The notes beneath the pieces are model-generated. The model was not told the DNA's origin. It ran no database searches and saw nothing but the letters and a program-made list of their open reading frames with translations. Below, piece by piece: positions 54,828 to 62,880 of a stretch of DNA of 64,000 nucleotides (positions are counted from its first letter, which is position 1; each line of letters begins with the position of its first letter). This DNA is from Paenibacillus sp. Root52 (GTDB lineage: Bacteria > Bacillota > Bacilli > Paenibacillales > Paenibacillaceae). The stretch is taken from positions 124,001 to 188,000 of the forward strand of contig NZ_LMFO01000029.1 of assembly GCF_001426865.1 (NCBI RefSeq), written 5' to 3'. The translations under genes were made by a program, and so were the position numbers.

Positions 54828-54880
54828 ATAAATGACGTTCAACCAATAACAACATTGCTATATCGCAGTGTTGTCTGAAG

Positions 54881-54918
54881 CCCCTCGTTCTGGAAGTGTC
54901 AGAGAACGAGGGGTTTTT
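54881..54918 (+). terminator. Rho-independent terminator after yesM
   Basis: CCCCTCGTTCT pairs with AGAACGAGGGG (11 bp) and is followed by TTTTT. Confidence 0.92.
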
Positions 54919-55010
54919 GTATGCTTAATTTAAAATGAAAATGCACATTTGTAATATATCTAGATGGAGAAATTACAAAATCAAAAGAAATTACAAAAAA
55001 CTAAATTTAG

Positions 55011-55024
55011 TGCAAGCGGTTTCT
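55011..55024. promoter_or_regulatory. cre-like site 1 upstream of the ABC operon
   Basis: TGCAAGCGGTTTCT matches the cre consensus at 12 of 14 positions. It shares the AAGCGGTT core, in opposite orientation, with the site at 55119. Confidence 0.4.
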
Positions 55025-55118
55025 GTAAAGGTTTTCATTGTGGCAATAAGATGACAAATCCGTACAAAATTATTACTAACGAATGAAGATATGGGAATGA
55101 TAAGATGAATACATCGGA

Positions 55119-55132
55119 AGCAACCGCTTTCA
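55119..55132. promoter_or_regulatory. cre-like site 2 upstream of the ABC operon
   Basis: AGCAACCGCTTTCA matches the cre consensus at 12 of 14 positions and lies 52 bp before the start codon. The two sites bracket the probable promoter. Confidence 0.4.
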
Positions 55133-55183
55133 GAAAACGTAAACAAATTTACACACAAAGAGGTCGAAGGGGAGTTGAATGAT

Positions 55184-56473
55184 TTGAAAAAAATGTGGGT
55201 ATTGATGCTCGCTACAGTATTGTTATTGTCCGCATGTTCATCCGGCGGTGACGGAGGTTCTGCAGCTGGTGGTGACGAGAAAACGAACGAAATCACAATT
55301 TGGGCTTGGGACAAAGCATTTAACGTTGCTGCAATGGAAACAGCAAAAGAAGCATATGCAAAAGAGAATCCTGATCTGAAAGTTAACATCATTGAGTACG
55401 CGCAAGCGGACATCATTCAAAAGCTGAACACTGGACTTAACTCCGGAACAAGCAGCGGTCTTCCAAACATCGTTCTGATTGAAGACTACCGTGCGCAAAG
55501 CTTCCTGAATGCATACCCTGATGCGTTCAAAGATTTGTCTTCCAACATCACAGCTTCCGATTTTGCAGATTACAAACTCGGACCAACAGCTTTTGATGGC
55601 AAACAATACGGAGTTCCATTTGACTCTGGTGTTGCAGGTCTATACTACAGAACAGACTTGCTTGAGCAAGCAGGTTACAAAGCTGCTGACTTGCAAGACA
55701 TCACTTGGGATGACTACATCGAAATTGGTAAAGCTGTAAAAGAAAAAACAGGTAAAGAACTTCTTTCTCTTGATCCAAATGACCTCGGAATCATTCGTAT
55801 GATGATTCAAACAGCAGGCAAATGGTATTCAGCAGAAGATGGTAAAACACCTGACCTGGCAAACAATGCTGCTCTGAAAGAAGCTTTCACTACTTACAAA
55901 GCGATGATGGATGCAAATATTGTTAAATTGCACTCTGACTGGAGCCAATTCATTGCAAACATGAATAATGGTAGCGTAGCTACAGTACCTACTGGTAACT
56001 GGATTTCACCATCTATTCGTCAAGAAGCTTCCCAATCTGGCCAATGGGCTGTAGCGCCTATGCCGAAAATGGCTGGTCAACCGAACTCTGTGCACGCAAC
56101 GAACTTGGGTGGTAGCTCATGGTATGTAATGGACGTTCCTGGTGCAGATCAAGCAGCTGACTTTGTGGCAAAAACATTTGGTTCTGACAAACAATTGTAT
56201 CAAGATTTGTTGAACAACATCGGTGCAATCGGTACGTACAAACCAGCAGTTGATGGCGAAGCATATGCTAAAGAAGATGAATTCTTCGGTGGACAAAAAA
56301 TCTTCACTGATTTCGCTAAATGGACTACAGAAATCCCTAGTGTAAACTATGGTATCAACACATATGCAATCGAAGATATTCTGGTTGTTGAAATGCAAAA
56401 CTTCCTGAACGGCAAATCAATTGACGACGTTCTGGCTGATGCACAAAAACAAGCTGAAGCACAATTTAACTAA
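55184..56473 (+). CDS. Sugar ABC transporter substrate-binding lipoprotein (CUT1)
   Basis: 429-aa extracellular solute-binding protein (family 1). The signal peptide ends in LLSAC, with Cys18 as the lipidation site. ITIWAWDKAFNVAAMETAKE is the usual first lobe strand and helix, and YGVPFDSGVAGLYYRTDL is the family 1 hinge region. The TTG at 55184 is 9 nt after AGGGGAG and gives a normal lipoprotein start; an upstream TTG at 55175 is too close. It is followed by a large hairpin and two permease genes. An oligosaccharide ligand, perhaps from galactosylated hemicellulose, is inferred from the GH2 gene downstream. Confidence 0.9.
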   Translation: MKKMWVLMLATVLLLSACSSGGDGGSAAGGDEKTNEITIWAWDKAFNVAAMETAKEAYAKENPDLKVNIIEYAQADIIQKLNTGLNSGTSSGLPNIVLIEDYRAQSFLNAYPDAFKDLSSNITASDFADYKLGPTAFDGKQYGVPFDSGVAGLYYRTDLLEQAGYKAADLQDITWDDYIEIGKAVKEKTGKELLSLDPNDLGIIRMMIQTAGKWYSAEDGKTPDLANNAALKEAFTTYKAMMDANIVKLHSDWSQFIANMNNGSVATVPTGNWISPSIRQEASQSGQWAVAPMPKMAGQPNSVHATNLGGSSWYVMDVPGADQAADFVAKTFGSDKQLYQDLLNNIGAIGTYKPAVDGEAYAKEDEFFGGQKIFTDFAKWTTEIPSVNYGINTYAIEDILVVEMQNFLNGKSIDDVLADAQKQAEAQFN

Positions 56474-56491
56474 GATATCCAAGGTAACTTA

Positions 56492-56578
56492 TAGAACCCA
56501 ATGAAACATCGGAGCCATCTCCCATGTCCGGCACAAGTTGAACCGAACCGGACACGGCGAGAGGCTCTGTGGGTTCTA
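56492..56578 (+). repeat. Large nested stem-loop between binding-protein and permease genes
   Basis: Three nested complementary pairs: TAGAACCCA/TGGGTTCTA (56492-56500, 56570-56578), GAGCC/GGCTC (56512-56516, 56563-56567) and GTCCGG/CCGGAC (56526-56531, 56548-56553). No T-run follows. This looks like an mRNA-stabilising or attenuating element that allows more binding protein than permease. Confidence 0.7.
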
Positions 56579-56610
56579 CCCATGTTCCATGGAGAGAGAG
56601 GAGCCATACT

Positions 56611-57510
56611 GTGAAAGCCATGAATACAGGAGACAGTCTCCAAAAGAAAAATAATTTGACTGGATGGGCTTTTGTTTTGCTGGCTGTTGTCGGAATTGTT
56701 GCATTTTACTTCTATCCGATGGTCCAAGCGCTGCTCTTATCTTTCAAGTCTGGTGTAGGAGCCAATCTTGAATTTACGGGCCTTTCTAACTACAAAAGAT
56801 TGTTCATTGATACAACGTTCCGTACAGCATTATTCAATACGTTCATTTACTTGATCATTCAAGTTCCTGTAATGATTATTCTCGGTTTGTTTATTTCCGT
56901 ATTGCTGAATGACAGCACATTGCGCTTCCGGAGCTTCTTCCGTACAGCGATTTTCTTGCCTTGTGTAACTTCACTTGTAGCTTACTCTGTTGTATTCAAA
57001 TATTTGTTTGCTCCAGACGGTATGGTTAACCAAGCATTAATGGGCTTGCACATTATTGGCGATCCTATTCAATGGATTACAGACCCGTTCTGGGCTAAAA
57101 TTACGATCATAATCGCCGTTACTTGGCGTTGGACCGGATATAATATGATTTTCTATCTGTCATCTTTGCAAAACATCGATCAATCGATCTATGAAGCAGC
57201 AAGAATTGACGGAGCTAATGCATTCACTCAATTCTTCAAAATTACTGTACCTTTGCTTAAACCGATTATTCTCTTCACATCGATCACATCAACGATTGGT
57301 ACACTGCAAATCTTCGATGAGATTATGAATATTACCAAAGGTGGTCCGGGTAACGCGACCATGTCGATCTCACAATATATCTACAACCTTTCGTTCAAAT
57401 ATTCACCAGACTTCGGTTATGCAGCAACAGTTTCGTATTCCATCGTAATTTTGATCATTATTTTGTCCATTATCCAGTTTAAAGTGGCAGGTGATAATAA
57501 AAATGGCTAA
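56611..57510 (+). CDS. Sugar ABC transporter permease (MalF type)
   Basis: 299-aa inner membrane permease with six hydrophobic helices. The EAA loop that contacts the ATPase is YEAARIDGANAFTQFFKITVP. The GTG at 56611 is chosen because GAGAGGAG precedes it by 8 nt; the frame is open upstream inside the hairpin. It overlaps the second permease by 8 nt. No ATPase gene is present, so a shared MsmX-like ATPase encoded elsewhere probably energises it. Confidence 0.92.
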   Translation: MKAMNTGDSLQKKNNLTGWAFVLLAVVGIVAFYFYPMVQALLLSFKSGVGANLEFTGLSNYKRLFIDTTFRTALFNTFIYLIIQVPVMIILGLFISVLLNDSTLRFRSFFRTAIFLPCVTSLVAYSVVFKYLFAPDGMVNQALMGLHIIGDPIQWITDPFWAKITIIIAVTWRWTGYNMIFYLSSLQNIDQSIYEAARIDGANAFTQFFKITVPLLKPIILFTSITSTIGTLQIFDEIMNITKGGPGNATMSISQYIYNLSFKYSPDFGYAATVSYSIVILIIILSIIQFKVAGDNKNG

Positions 57511-58333
57511 AGCTAAAGCAAAACGGATTTTCACATACGTGTTCTTATCCATCGTCGCCTTTGTATCCATTTTCCCATTTTTCTGGATGCTGGTCAGTGC
57601 AACAAATGCATCAGTTGATGTAACTAAGGGTAGATTGCTGCCAGGTTCAGCTTTCCTTGATAACTTCAGCAAATTGCTTGATTCGACAAATCTAGTGCAG
57701 GCTCTGGGGAACTCAGCTCTGATCTCGGTCATCTCCACTGTGCTGGCATTGTTAATCGGCTCCATGGCTGGTTATGGTTTCGAAGTATACCGCACGAAGT
57801 CCCGTGATATCGTGTTTAATATTCTATTGTTGTCCATGATGATTCCATTTGCAGCGATCATGGTACCACTATATCGTATGTTCGCAACGATCTCTGGAGT
57901 TACTCCAGTTATCGGAATTAACACGATGGCAGCCGTTATCCTGCCAACGATTGCAACAGCGTTCCTGATCTTCTTCTTCCGTCAGAACACCAAAATGTTC
58001 CCGAAAGATCTGCTGGAAGCTGGTCGTATTGATGGTCTGAGTGAACTTGGGATCTTCCTGAAGATCTACATGCCAACAATGAAAACAACGTATGCAGCAG
58101 CTGCAATCATTACATTCATGAGCAGCTGGAATAACTATCTGTGGCCACTCATTGTATTACAAACGCCTGACCAACAGACAATTCCATTGCTGATCTCGAA
58201 CCTCGGTGCAGGTTATGCTCCGGATTACGGAGTAATCATGACAGCGATTGTTATTGCAACACTGCCTACAGCAGTCGTGTTCTTCATCATGCAAAAACAC
58301 TTTGTTGCAGGTATGGTTGGTTCCGTTAAATAA
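57503..58333 (+). CDS. Sugar ABC transporter permease (MalG type)
   Basis: 276-aa permease with six hydrophobic helices. The EAA loop is LEAGRIDGLSELGIFLKIYM, followed by MSSWNNYLWPLIVLQ, typical of MalG-like CUT1 permeases. The ATG at 57503 has GCAGGTGA 8 nt upstream and overlaps the end of the first permease, so translation is coupled. The GH2 gene follows after 157 bp. Confidence 0.93.
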   Translation: MAKAKAKRIFTYVFLSIVAFVSIFPFFWMLVSATNASVDVTKGRLLPGSAFLDNFSKLLDSTNLVQALGNSALISVISTVLALLIGSMAGYGFEVYRTKSRDIVFNILLLSMMIPFAAIMVPLYRMFATISGVTPVIGINTMAAVILPTIATAFLIFFFRQNTKMFPKDLLEAGRIDGLSELGIFLKIYMPTMKTTYAAAAIITFMSSWNNYLWPLIVLQTPDQQTIPLLISNLGAGYAPDYGVIMTAIVIATLPTAVVFFIMQKHFVAGMVGSVK

Positions 58334-58381
58334 TGAAAACAGCATAAACTGTCCAGTATGGACAGAGTGCAAGAGGAGAGA

Positions 58382-58408
58382 AGAGGACGCCAGAGATGGC
58401 GTGCCTCT
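58382..58408 (+). terminator. Hairpin between permease and GH2 genes, possibly a weak terminator
   Basis: AGAGGACGCCA-GAGA-TGGCGTGCCTCT forms an interrupted 10-bp stem followed by GTCTTTCTGTTTG. The tail is only T-rich, so readthrough into the GH2 gene is likely. Confidence 0.45.
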
Positions 58409-58490
58409 GTCTTTCTGTTTGTTTATGGAAATAGTTGTGATAAGAGTATATAAAACAAGCAAATTTTCGTTCTAAAGGGAGAGAGAGCCG

Positions 58491-61400
58491 ATGAAAGCAA
58501 CACAAGCAGATATCAATTGGTTGGGAGACGTTAGTGTATTTGAGGTGAACCGTCTTCATGCATACTCTGATCACCGATACTATAGAACAATGGAAGAAGC
58601 CGTTACTTCAGGTCAAATGAACATGCGTTATGATCTGAACGGAACCTGGAAATTTAACTATGCGGTTCGTCCAGACAGCCGTCCTGAGTTTTTCTACAAG
58701 TCCGACTTCTCCAGTGAGGGTTGGGATGATATTGAAGTTCCAGGACATATTCAGCTTCAAGGATACGGTCAGATGCAATATGTAAATACTCAGTATCCAT
58801 GGGATGGATTGAATGAACTGCGTCCACCAGCATTGCCACTGGACAAAAATCCAGTCGGAAGTTATATTCGTTCGTTCCACCTGCCAACAGGCTGGCAGAA
58901 CAACCCTGTATATATTTCGTTCCAAGGCGTAGAGTCTGCATTCTATGTGTGGCTTAACGGGCAATTCGTAGGATACGGTGAGGATAGCTTTACTCCATCG
59001 GACTTTGATCTCACGCCATTCCTTCAGGAAGGTGAGAACAAGTTGGCGGTTGAAGTTTATCAACGTAGTACAGGTAGCTGGTTAGAGGATCAAGACTTCT
59101 GGCGTTTCTCCGGTATCTTCAGAGATGTGTATCTGTACACAGTACCTACTGCCCATGTTCGTGATGTACATGTTCGCACTGATCTGGACAAAACGTACAC
59201 GAATGGTACGTTGCAGGTTAATCTGAAGCTTGAAGGTCAAGCGGCTGCAGGAGCTAAGATTGAAGCAGAACTCCGTGATGCAGAAGGAAACACAGTCAAA
59301 ACGTTCGCATCCGATGTTCAAGATGGGCTGGTTAGCCTTCGTGAAGAGATCGGTAAAGTAAACCTGTGGAGTGCAGAGATTCCGTACCTGTACCGTCTCT
59401 ATATTCGTGTATATGATGCCAATGGAGCGTTGGTTGAAGTCGTTCCTCAGGCTGTTGGATTCCGTACATTTGAAATGATTGACAAAGTGATGCACATCAA
59501 TGGTAAACGCATCGTGTTCAAAGGTGTGAATCGCCATGAGTTCAACCCGCGTCGTGGACGTGCTGTGACGAAGGAAGATATGTTATGGGATGTTCGTACG
59601 ATCAAACAGAACAATATGAATGCTGTACGTACATCACACTATCCGAACCAAAGTCTGTGGTATGAGCTGTGTGATGAATACGGACTGTATGTTATTGACG
59701 AAATGAACTTGGAGACACACGGATCTTGGCAGAAGCTTGGTGCGGTTGAGCCTTCTTGGGTTATTCCAGGTGACAAACCAGAGTGGCATGATATCGTTAT
59801 GGATCGCGCAATCTCCATGGTTGAACGAGATAAAAACCATCCATCGATTATTATCTGGTCTTGTGGTAACGAATCCCATGGTGGTGAAGTGATCTATAAA
59901 GTATCCCAATACTTTAAATCTGCTGATCCAACACGTCTGGTTCATTATGAAGGTGTCTTCCATGATCGTCGTTTCAACGATACCAGTGATATGGAATCCC
60001 GCATGTATGCGAAGCCGGCTGACATTGAGGAGTTCCTCAACGCTAACCCAGACAAGCCATATATTAGCTGTGAGTACATGCATGCTATGGGTAACTCCAT
60101 TGGTGGTATGCATAAATACACAGAGCTTGAAGACAAGTATCCAATGTATCAAGGTGGCTTCATCTGGGATTACATTGACCAATCCGTATACAAGAAAGAC
60201 CGTTACGGTAAAGAATTCCTTGCCTACGGCGGAGACTTCGGAGATCGCCCTTCGGATTATTCTTTCTGTGGTAACGGTATTGTGCACGCAGACCGTAAGG
60301 TCACTGCTAAAATGCAGGAGGTTAAATTCCTGTATCAAAATATTAAGCTCTTCCCGGATCGTAATGCGGTTAAAATTGTTAATGATAATTTGTTCGCAGA
60401 TACATCTGAACTTGAACTGGTTTACAGCTTGGAGCGCGAAGGCCATGAAGTAGTTCGCGGTACGCTCGAAGTGAACGTTCAGCCGCAAAGCGAAACAGTG
60501 GTGAACCTTCCAATTGATGTGGAAGGGCTGTCCGCAGCTGAATATGCTGTGAATACAGCATTCGTTCTGAAATCTGCTACATTGTGGGCAGACCAAGGAG
60601 AAGAGGTTGCATTCGGACAATTTATTTTCCAACAAGAGAATAGTTCAAATGAGACTGCTTCCGTTGATGCAAATCAAGTTCATGAGATTCGTGTGGTAGA
60701 AGGCGATGTTCACATCGGGGTACGTGTTGGACAGACACATGTCTTGTTCTCCAAAGCTTTTGGAACACTAGTATCACTTCAATTCTCAGGACGTGAAACG
60801 ATTGCCCAACCTCCACTGCCATTGTTCTGGCGTGCAACGACAGACAATGATAAAGGAACTGCAATGGGCTTCGAGCTTGGCGCATGGTATGCAGCAAGTT
60901 TGATGCCAAGATGTGTAGAGTGGATAGCAGAACAGCAATCCAACGCGTACCGTATTGAATTCACTTATAAGCTAAACATCTCCGCTGATGTGCAAGTGAA
61001 GGTTGCTTATACAGTACGTAATGATGGAAGTGTACATGTTCATAACGCATACAAAGGAACAGCAGGATTGCCTGAGCTTCCAATCCATGCACTGTCCTTC
61101 AAAACATCACCAGAATTCAGCAATGTCGAGTGGCTCGCACTCGGACCAGAAGAGAACTATGCTGACCGTGCTTTCGGCGCGCGTCTAGGCATCCATGCAA
61201 GCACTGTTGCAGATACAGTTGCTCCTTACCTTGTTCCACAGGAGTCTGGTAACCGTACAGGCGTACGCTGGACAAAAGTAACGGATAATGCAGGACGTGG
61301 ATTCAAGATCGAAGCAGCATCTGCTCCGGTTGAACTCAACGTTTCTCCATATACGGCATTTGAGTTGGAAAATGCACAACACACGTATGAGTTGCCTCCT

Positions 61401-61541
61401 GTGCACTATACTGTCGTGACTGTTGCTGGTAAACAAATGGGTGTCGGCGGTGACGATAGCTGGGGAGCTCCAGTTCATCCAGAGTACCGTATTGCATCCA
61501 ATGGTGAATTGGAATTCGAATTCGTAATTCGTTCACTTTAA
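58491..61541 (+). CDS. lacZ: GH2 beta-galactosidase (LacZ type)
   Basis: 1016-aa cytoplasmic enzyme with the five-domain LacZ layout: sugar-binding domain (about residues 40-215), Ig-like domain, TIM barrel (about 325-620), second Ig-like domain, and the C-terminal Bgal_small domain (about 740-1012). The acid/base Glu461 is in WSCGNESHGG, at the same number as in E. coli LacZ. The nucleophile Glu528 is in SCEYMHAMGNS. AAAGGGAGAG lies before the ATG. It is downstream of the CUT1 importer and YesMN pair, so it probably processes an imported galactoside. Terminator follows. Confidence 0.95.
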   Translation: MKATQADINWLGDVSVFEVNRLHAYSDHRYYRTMEEAVTSGQMNMRYDLNGTWKFNYAVRPDSRPEFFYKSDFSSEGWDDIEVPGHIQLQGYGQMQYVNTQYPWDGLNELRPPALPLDKNPVGSYIRSFHLPTGWQNNPVYISFQGVESAFYVWLNGQFVGYGEDSFTPSDFDLTPFLQEGENKLAVEVYQRSTGSWLEDQDFWRFSGIFRDVYLYTVPTAHVRDVHVRTDLDKTYTNGTLQVNLKLEGQAAAGAKIEAELRDAEGNTVKTFASDVQDGLVSLREEIGKVNLWSAEIPYLYRLYIRVYDANGALVEVVPQAVGFRTFEMIDKVMHINGKRIVFKGVNRHEFNPRRGRAVTKEDMLWDVRTIKQNNMNAVRTSHYPNQSLWYELCDEYGLYVIDEMNLETHGSWQKLGAVEPSWVIPGDKPEWHDIVMDRAISMVERDKNHPSIIIWSCGNESHGGEVIYKVSQYFKSADPTRLVHYEGVFHDRRFNDTSDMESRMYAKPADIEEFLNANPDKPYISCEYMHAMGNSIGGMHKYTELEDKYPMYQGGFIWDYIDQSVYKKDRYGKEFLAYGGDFGDRPSDYSFCGNGIVHADRKVTAKMQEVKFLYQNIKLFPDRNAVKIVNDNLFADTSELELVYSLEREGHEVVRGTLEVNVQPQSETVVNLPIDVEGLSAAEYAVNTAFVLKSATLWADQGEEVAFGQFIFQQENSSNETASVDANQVHEIRVVEGDVHIGVRVGQTHVLFSKAFGTLVSLQFSGRETIAQPPLPLFWRATTDNDKGTAMGFELGAWYAASLMPRCVEWIAEQQSNAYRIEFTYKLNISADVQVKVAYTVRNDGSVHVHNAYKGTAGLPELPIHALSFKTSPEFSNVEWLALGPEENYADRAFGARLGIHASTVADTVAPYLVPQESGNRTGVRWTKVTDNAGRGFKIEAASAPVELNVSPYTAFELENAQHTYELPPVHYTVVTVAGKQMGVGGDDSWGAPVHPEYRIASNGELEFEFVIRSL

Positions 61542-61555
61542 TAGAAATAAGTCGT

Positions 61556-61591
61556 AAAGAGGTCTCCATCCGATGGAGGCCTCTTTTTTTT
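61556..61591 (+). terminator. Rho-independent terminator after the GH2 gene
   Basis: AAAGAGGTCTCCAT pairs with ATGGAGGCCTCTTT around CCG (one G-U), then a T-run. Confidence 0.93.
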
Positions 61592-61691
61592 GGTGTACGC
61601 TAAGGCGGGCGAACATTTTTCCATTGAAACCGTATCCAGACAAACTCGTATTAAATTAGATAGTTGACATCGCATAATGGGGGGTTACATG

Positions 61692-61997
61692 ATGAGTAGA
61701 AAAGCGAAAACGGGAGTATGGGTTACCTCTTTAGCTATACTAGGTATTATCGTGGGGTGCTTCATATGGTATTTCAATACCGCTTCTGGAGAACGTGCAC
61801 TCAAAACGATGAGATCGAATAATGCGGGTGGTCTTGAACGAGTAGTCAAAGTGTACAGCGATTCGGGTGAGTTGATCCATACGTACGAGGGCAAAATTGA
61901 TCTACAAGATACGGAGTATGGCAATAAAGTATTATTTGATCTGGACGGTAAACGTATTGTTATCTATAATGCGACGGTAATCAGTGAGGAGAAGTGA
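61692..61997 (+). CDS. Small single-pass membrane protein, unknown function
   Basis: 101-aa protein with a basic N-terminus (MSRKAKTG), one membrane helix (about residues 10-30) and an extracytoplasmic domain of about 65 residues. That domain is rich in beta-type sequence (RVVKVYSDSGELIHTYEGKI, GNKVLFDLDGKRIVIYNATV). Its pattern recalls small OB-like domains of phage-type DUFs, without a firm match. ATG at 61692 has GGGGGG 7 nt upstream; two nearby in-frame ATG codons are alternatives. It is separated by 54 bp from the next small membrane gene. Confidence 0.65.
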   Translation: MSRKAKTGVWVTSLAILGIIVGCFIWYFNTASGERALKTMRSNNAGGLERVVKVYSDSGELIHTYEGKIDLQDTEYGNKVLFDLDGKRIVIYNATVISEEK

Positions 61998-62051
61998 AGT
62001 AATTATTAATGTAGCTGATGTAATACCTTCTTCTGAAAAGGAGGCATTGGT

Positions 62052-62336
62052 GTGAACACGGGAATAGTGCTGCTTACGATGCTTGGTATGATTGCCTTTT
62101 ACGGTCTGATTGGATATTTCCTGATCGGATATATGGCTAGGAAAATATGGAGGCACTCCTTAGATCGATATCAAATTATACAGATTCTCCTCGTTCTATC
62201 CATAGTATTTGTCATTGTGCAAGCCATTCGATATCAAAGTTGGACTTTGGCATTACCTATAACAGGTATTCTGCTGCCTTTGATTAGTATGATGACAACG
62301 TATAGGAGAAAACAAGCAAAAAAACATATGGAATAA
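62052..62336 (+). CDS. Small membrane protein, unknown function
   Basis: 94-aa protein with three predicted membrane helices (about residues 4-27, 43-59 and 65-80) and a basic C-terminus (YRRKQAKKHME). GTG start with AAGGAGG 8 nt upstream. It shares length, helix layout and the patterns DRYQIIQILLVL and YQSWTLALPI with the next protein (KHDIIEIMVWTG, QQSWFVLLPI), so the two are probably paralogues. Function unknown. It is near a LytTR regulator gene that may control it. Confidence 0.68.
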   Translation: MNTGIVLLTMLGMIAFYGLIGYFLIGYMARKIWRHSLDRYQIIQILLVLSIVFVIVQAIRYQSWTLALPITGILLPLISMMTTYRRKQAKKHME

Positions 62337-62422
62337 ACATAAACGATAAAGCAGATGGTAGAACTTTTATTTTATTGGTAAGATAGGGAAAATAGATACG
62401 GAGTAAGGCGGGGAACTAAAGA

Positions 62423-62719
62423 ATGTATTTTTTGTCTGGATTCATTGTATTGTTAGGTGGAATAGCGATGTTGGTCTTGTGCAGTGTGCTAGTATACTTC
62501 TTCATATCCCTTGTTTCACGCAAAGGGTTCAAGCGGGTGCTGCAAAAACATGACATTATCGAGATCATGGTGTGGACGGGGTTGATCCTCTTGTCAGTGA
62601 TGTTGATTGTACAACAATCATGGTTTGTACTTTTACCGATTGTGTTATTGATGATGACGATGATCAAATTACGACGTACCAATCGGAAACTAAGAGCGAT
62701 CCTTGGTGAGGAAACCTAA
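62423..62719 (+). CDS. Small membrane protein, paralogue of the preceding one
   Basis: 98-aa protein with three membrane helices (about residues 5-28, 46-63 and 66-80) and a basic tail (KLRRTNRKLRAILG). AAGGCGGGG lies before the ATG. It resembles the 94-aa protein upstream in layout and in the Q-S-W motif of the last loop. Both may have arisen by local duplication. A terminator follows, so the LytTR gene is transcribed separately. Confidence 0.68.
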   Translation: MYFLSGFIVLLGGIAMLVLCSVLVYFFISLVSRKGFKRVLQKHDIIEIMVWTGLILLSVMLIVQQSWFVLLPIVLLMMTMIKLRRTNRKLRAILGEET

Positions 62720-62762
62720 ATATGACTCCGTATGCACAAGACACACAGCAGATTAACGAGTG

Positions 62763-62799
62763 AAGGTTGACTAAATACCTATATTAGTCGGCCTTTTTT
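62763..62799 (+). terminator. Rho-independent terminator
   Basis: AAGGTTGACTAA pairs with TTAGTCGGCCTT (12 bp with two G-U) and runs into six T. Confidence 0.88.
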
Positions 62800-62880
62800 A
62801 ATATGGAACTAAAGTAAACATATTTTTAAAATTGAAAAAAAATCATACATAACCTATGGAATATTAATCTGGAGGGTAAT

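Noticed and set aside
54961..55010. Direct repeat AAATTACAAAA pattern before the ABC operon
   Set aside because: Repeated AAATTACAAAA-like units occur in a very A-rich stretch, and the similarity is no more than expected from base composition.
59947..60453. 168-codon open frame in another plus-strand frame of the GH2 gene
   Set aside because: It overlaps the catalytic domain of LacZ and shows low-complexity, arginine- and serine-rich composition without a ribosome site.
59634..60635. 333-codon open frame antisense to the GH2 gene
   Set aside because: It lies fully within a well-supported LacZ gene, has no ribosome site and no recognisable domain. It is a by-product of codon usage on the opposite strand.
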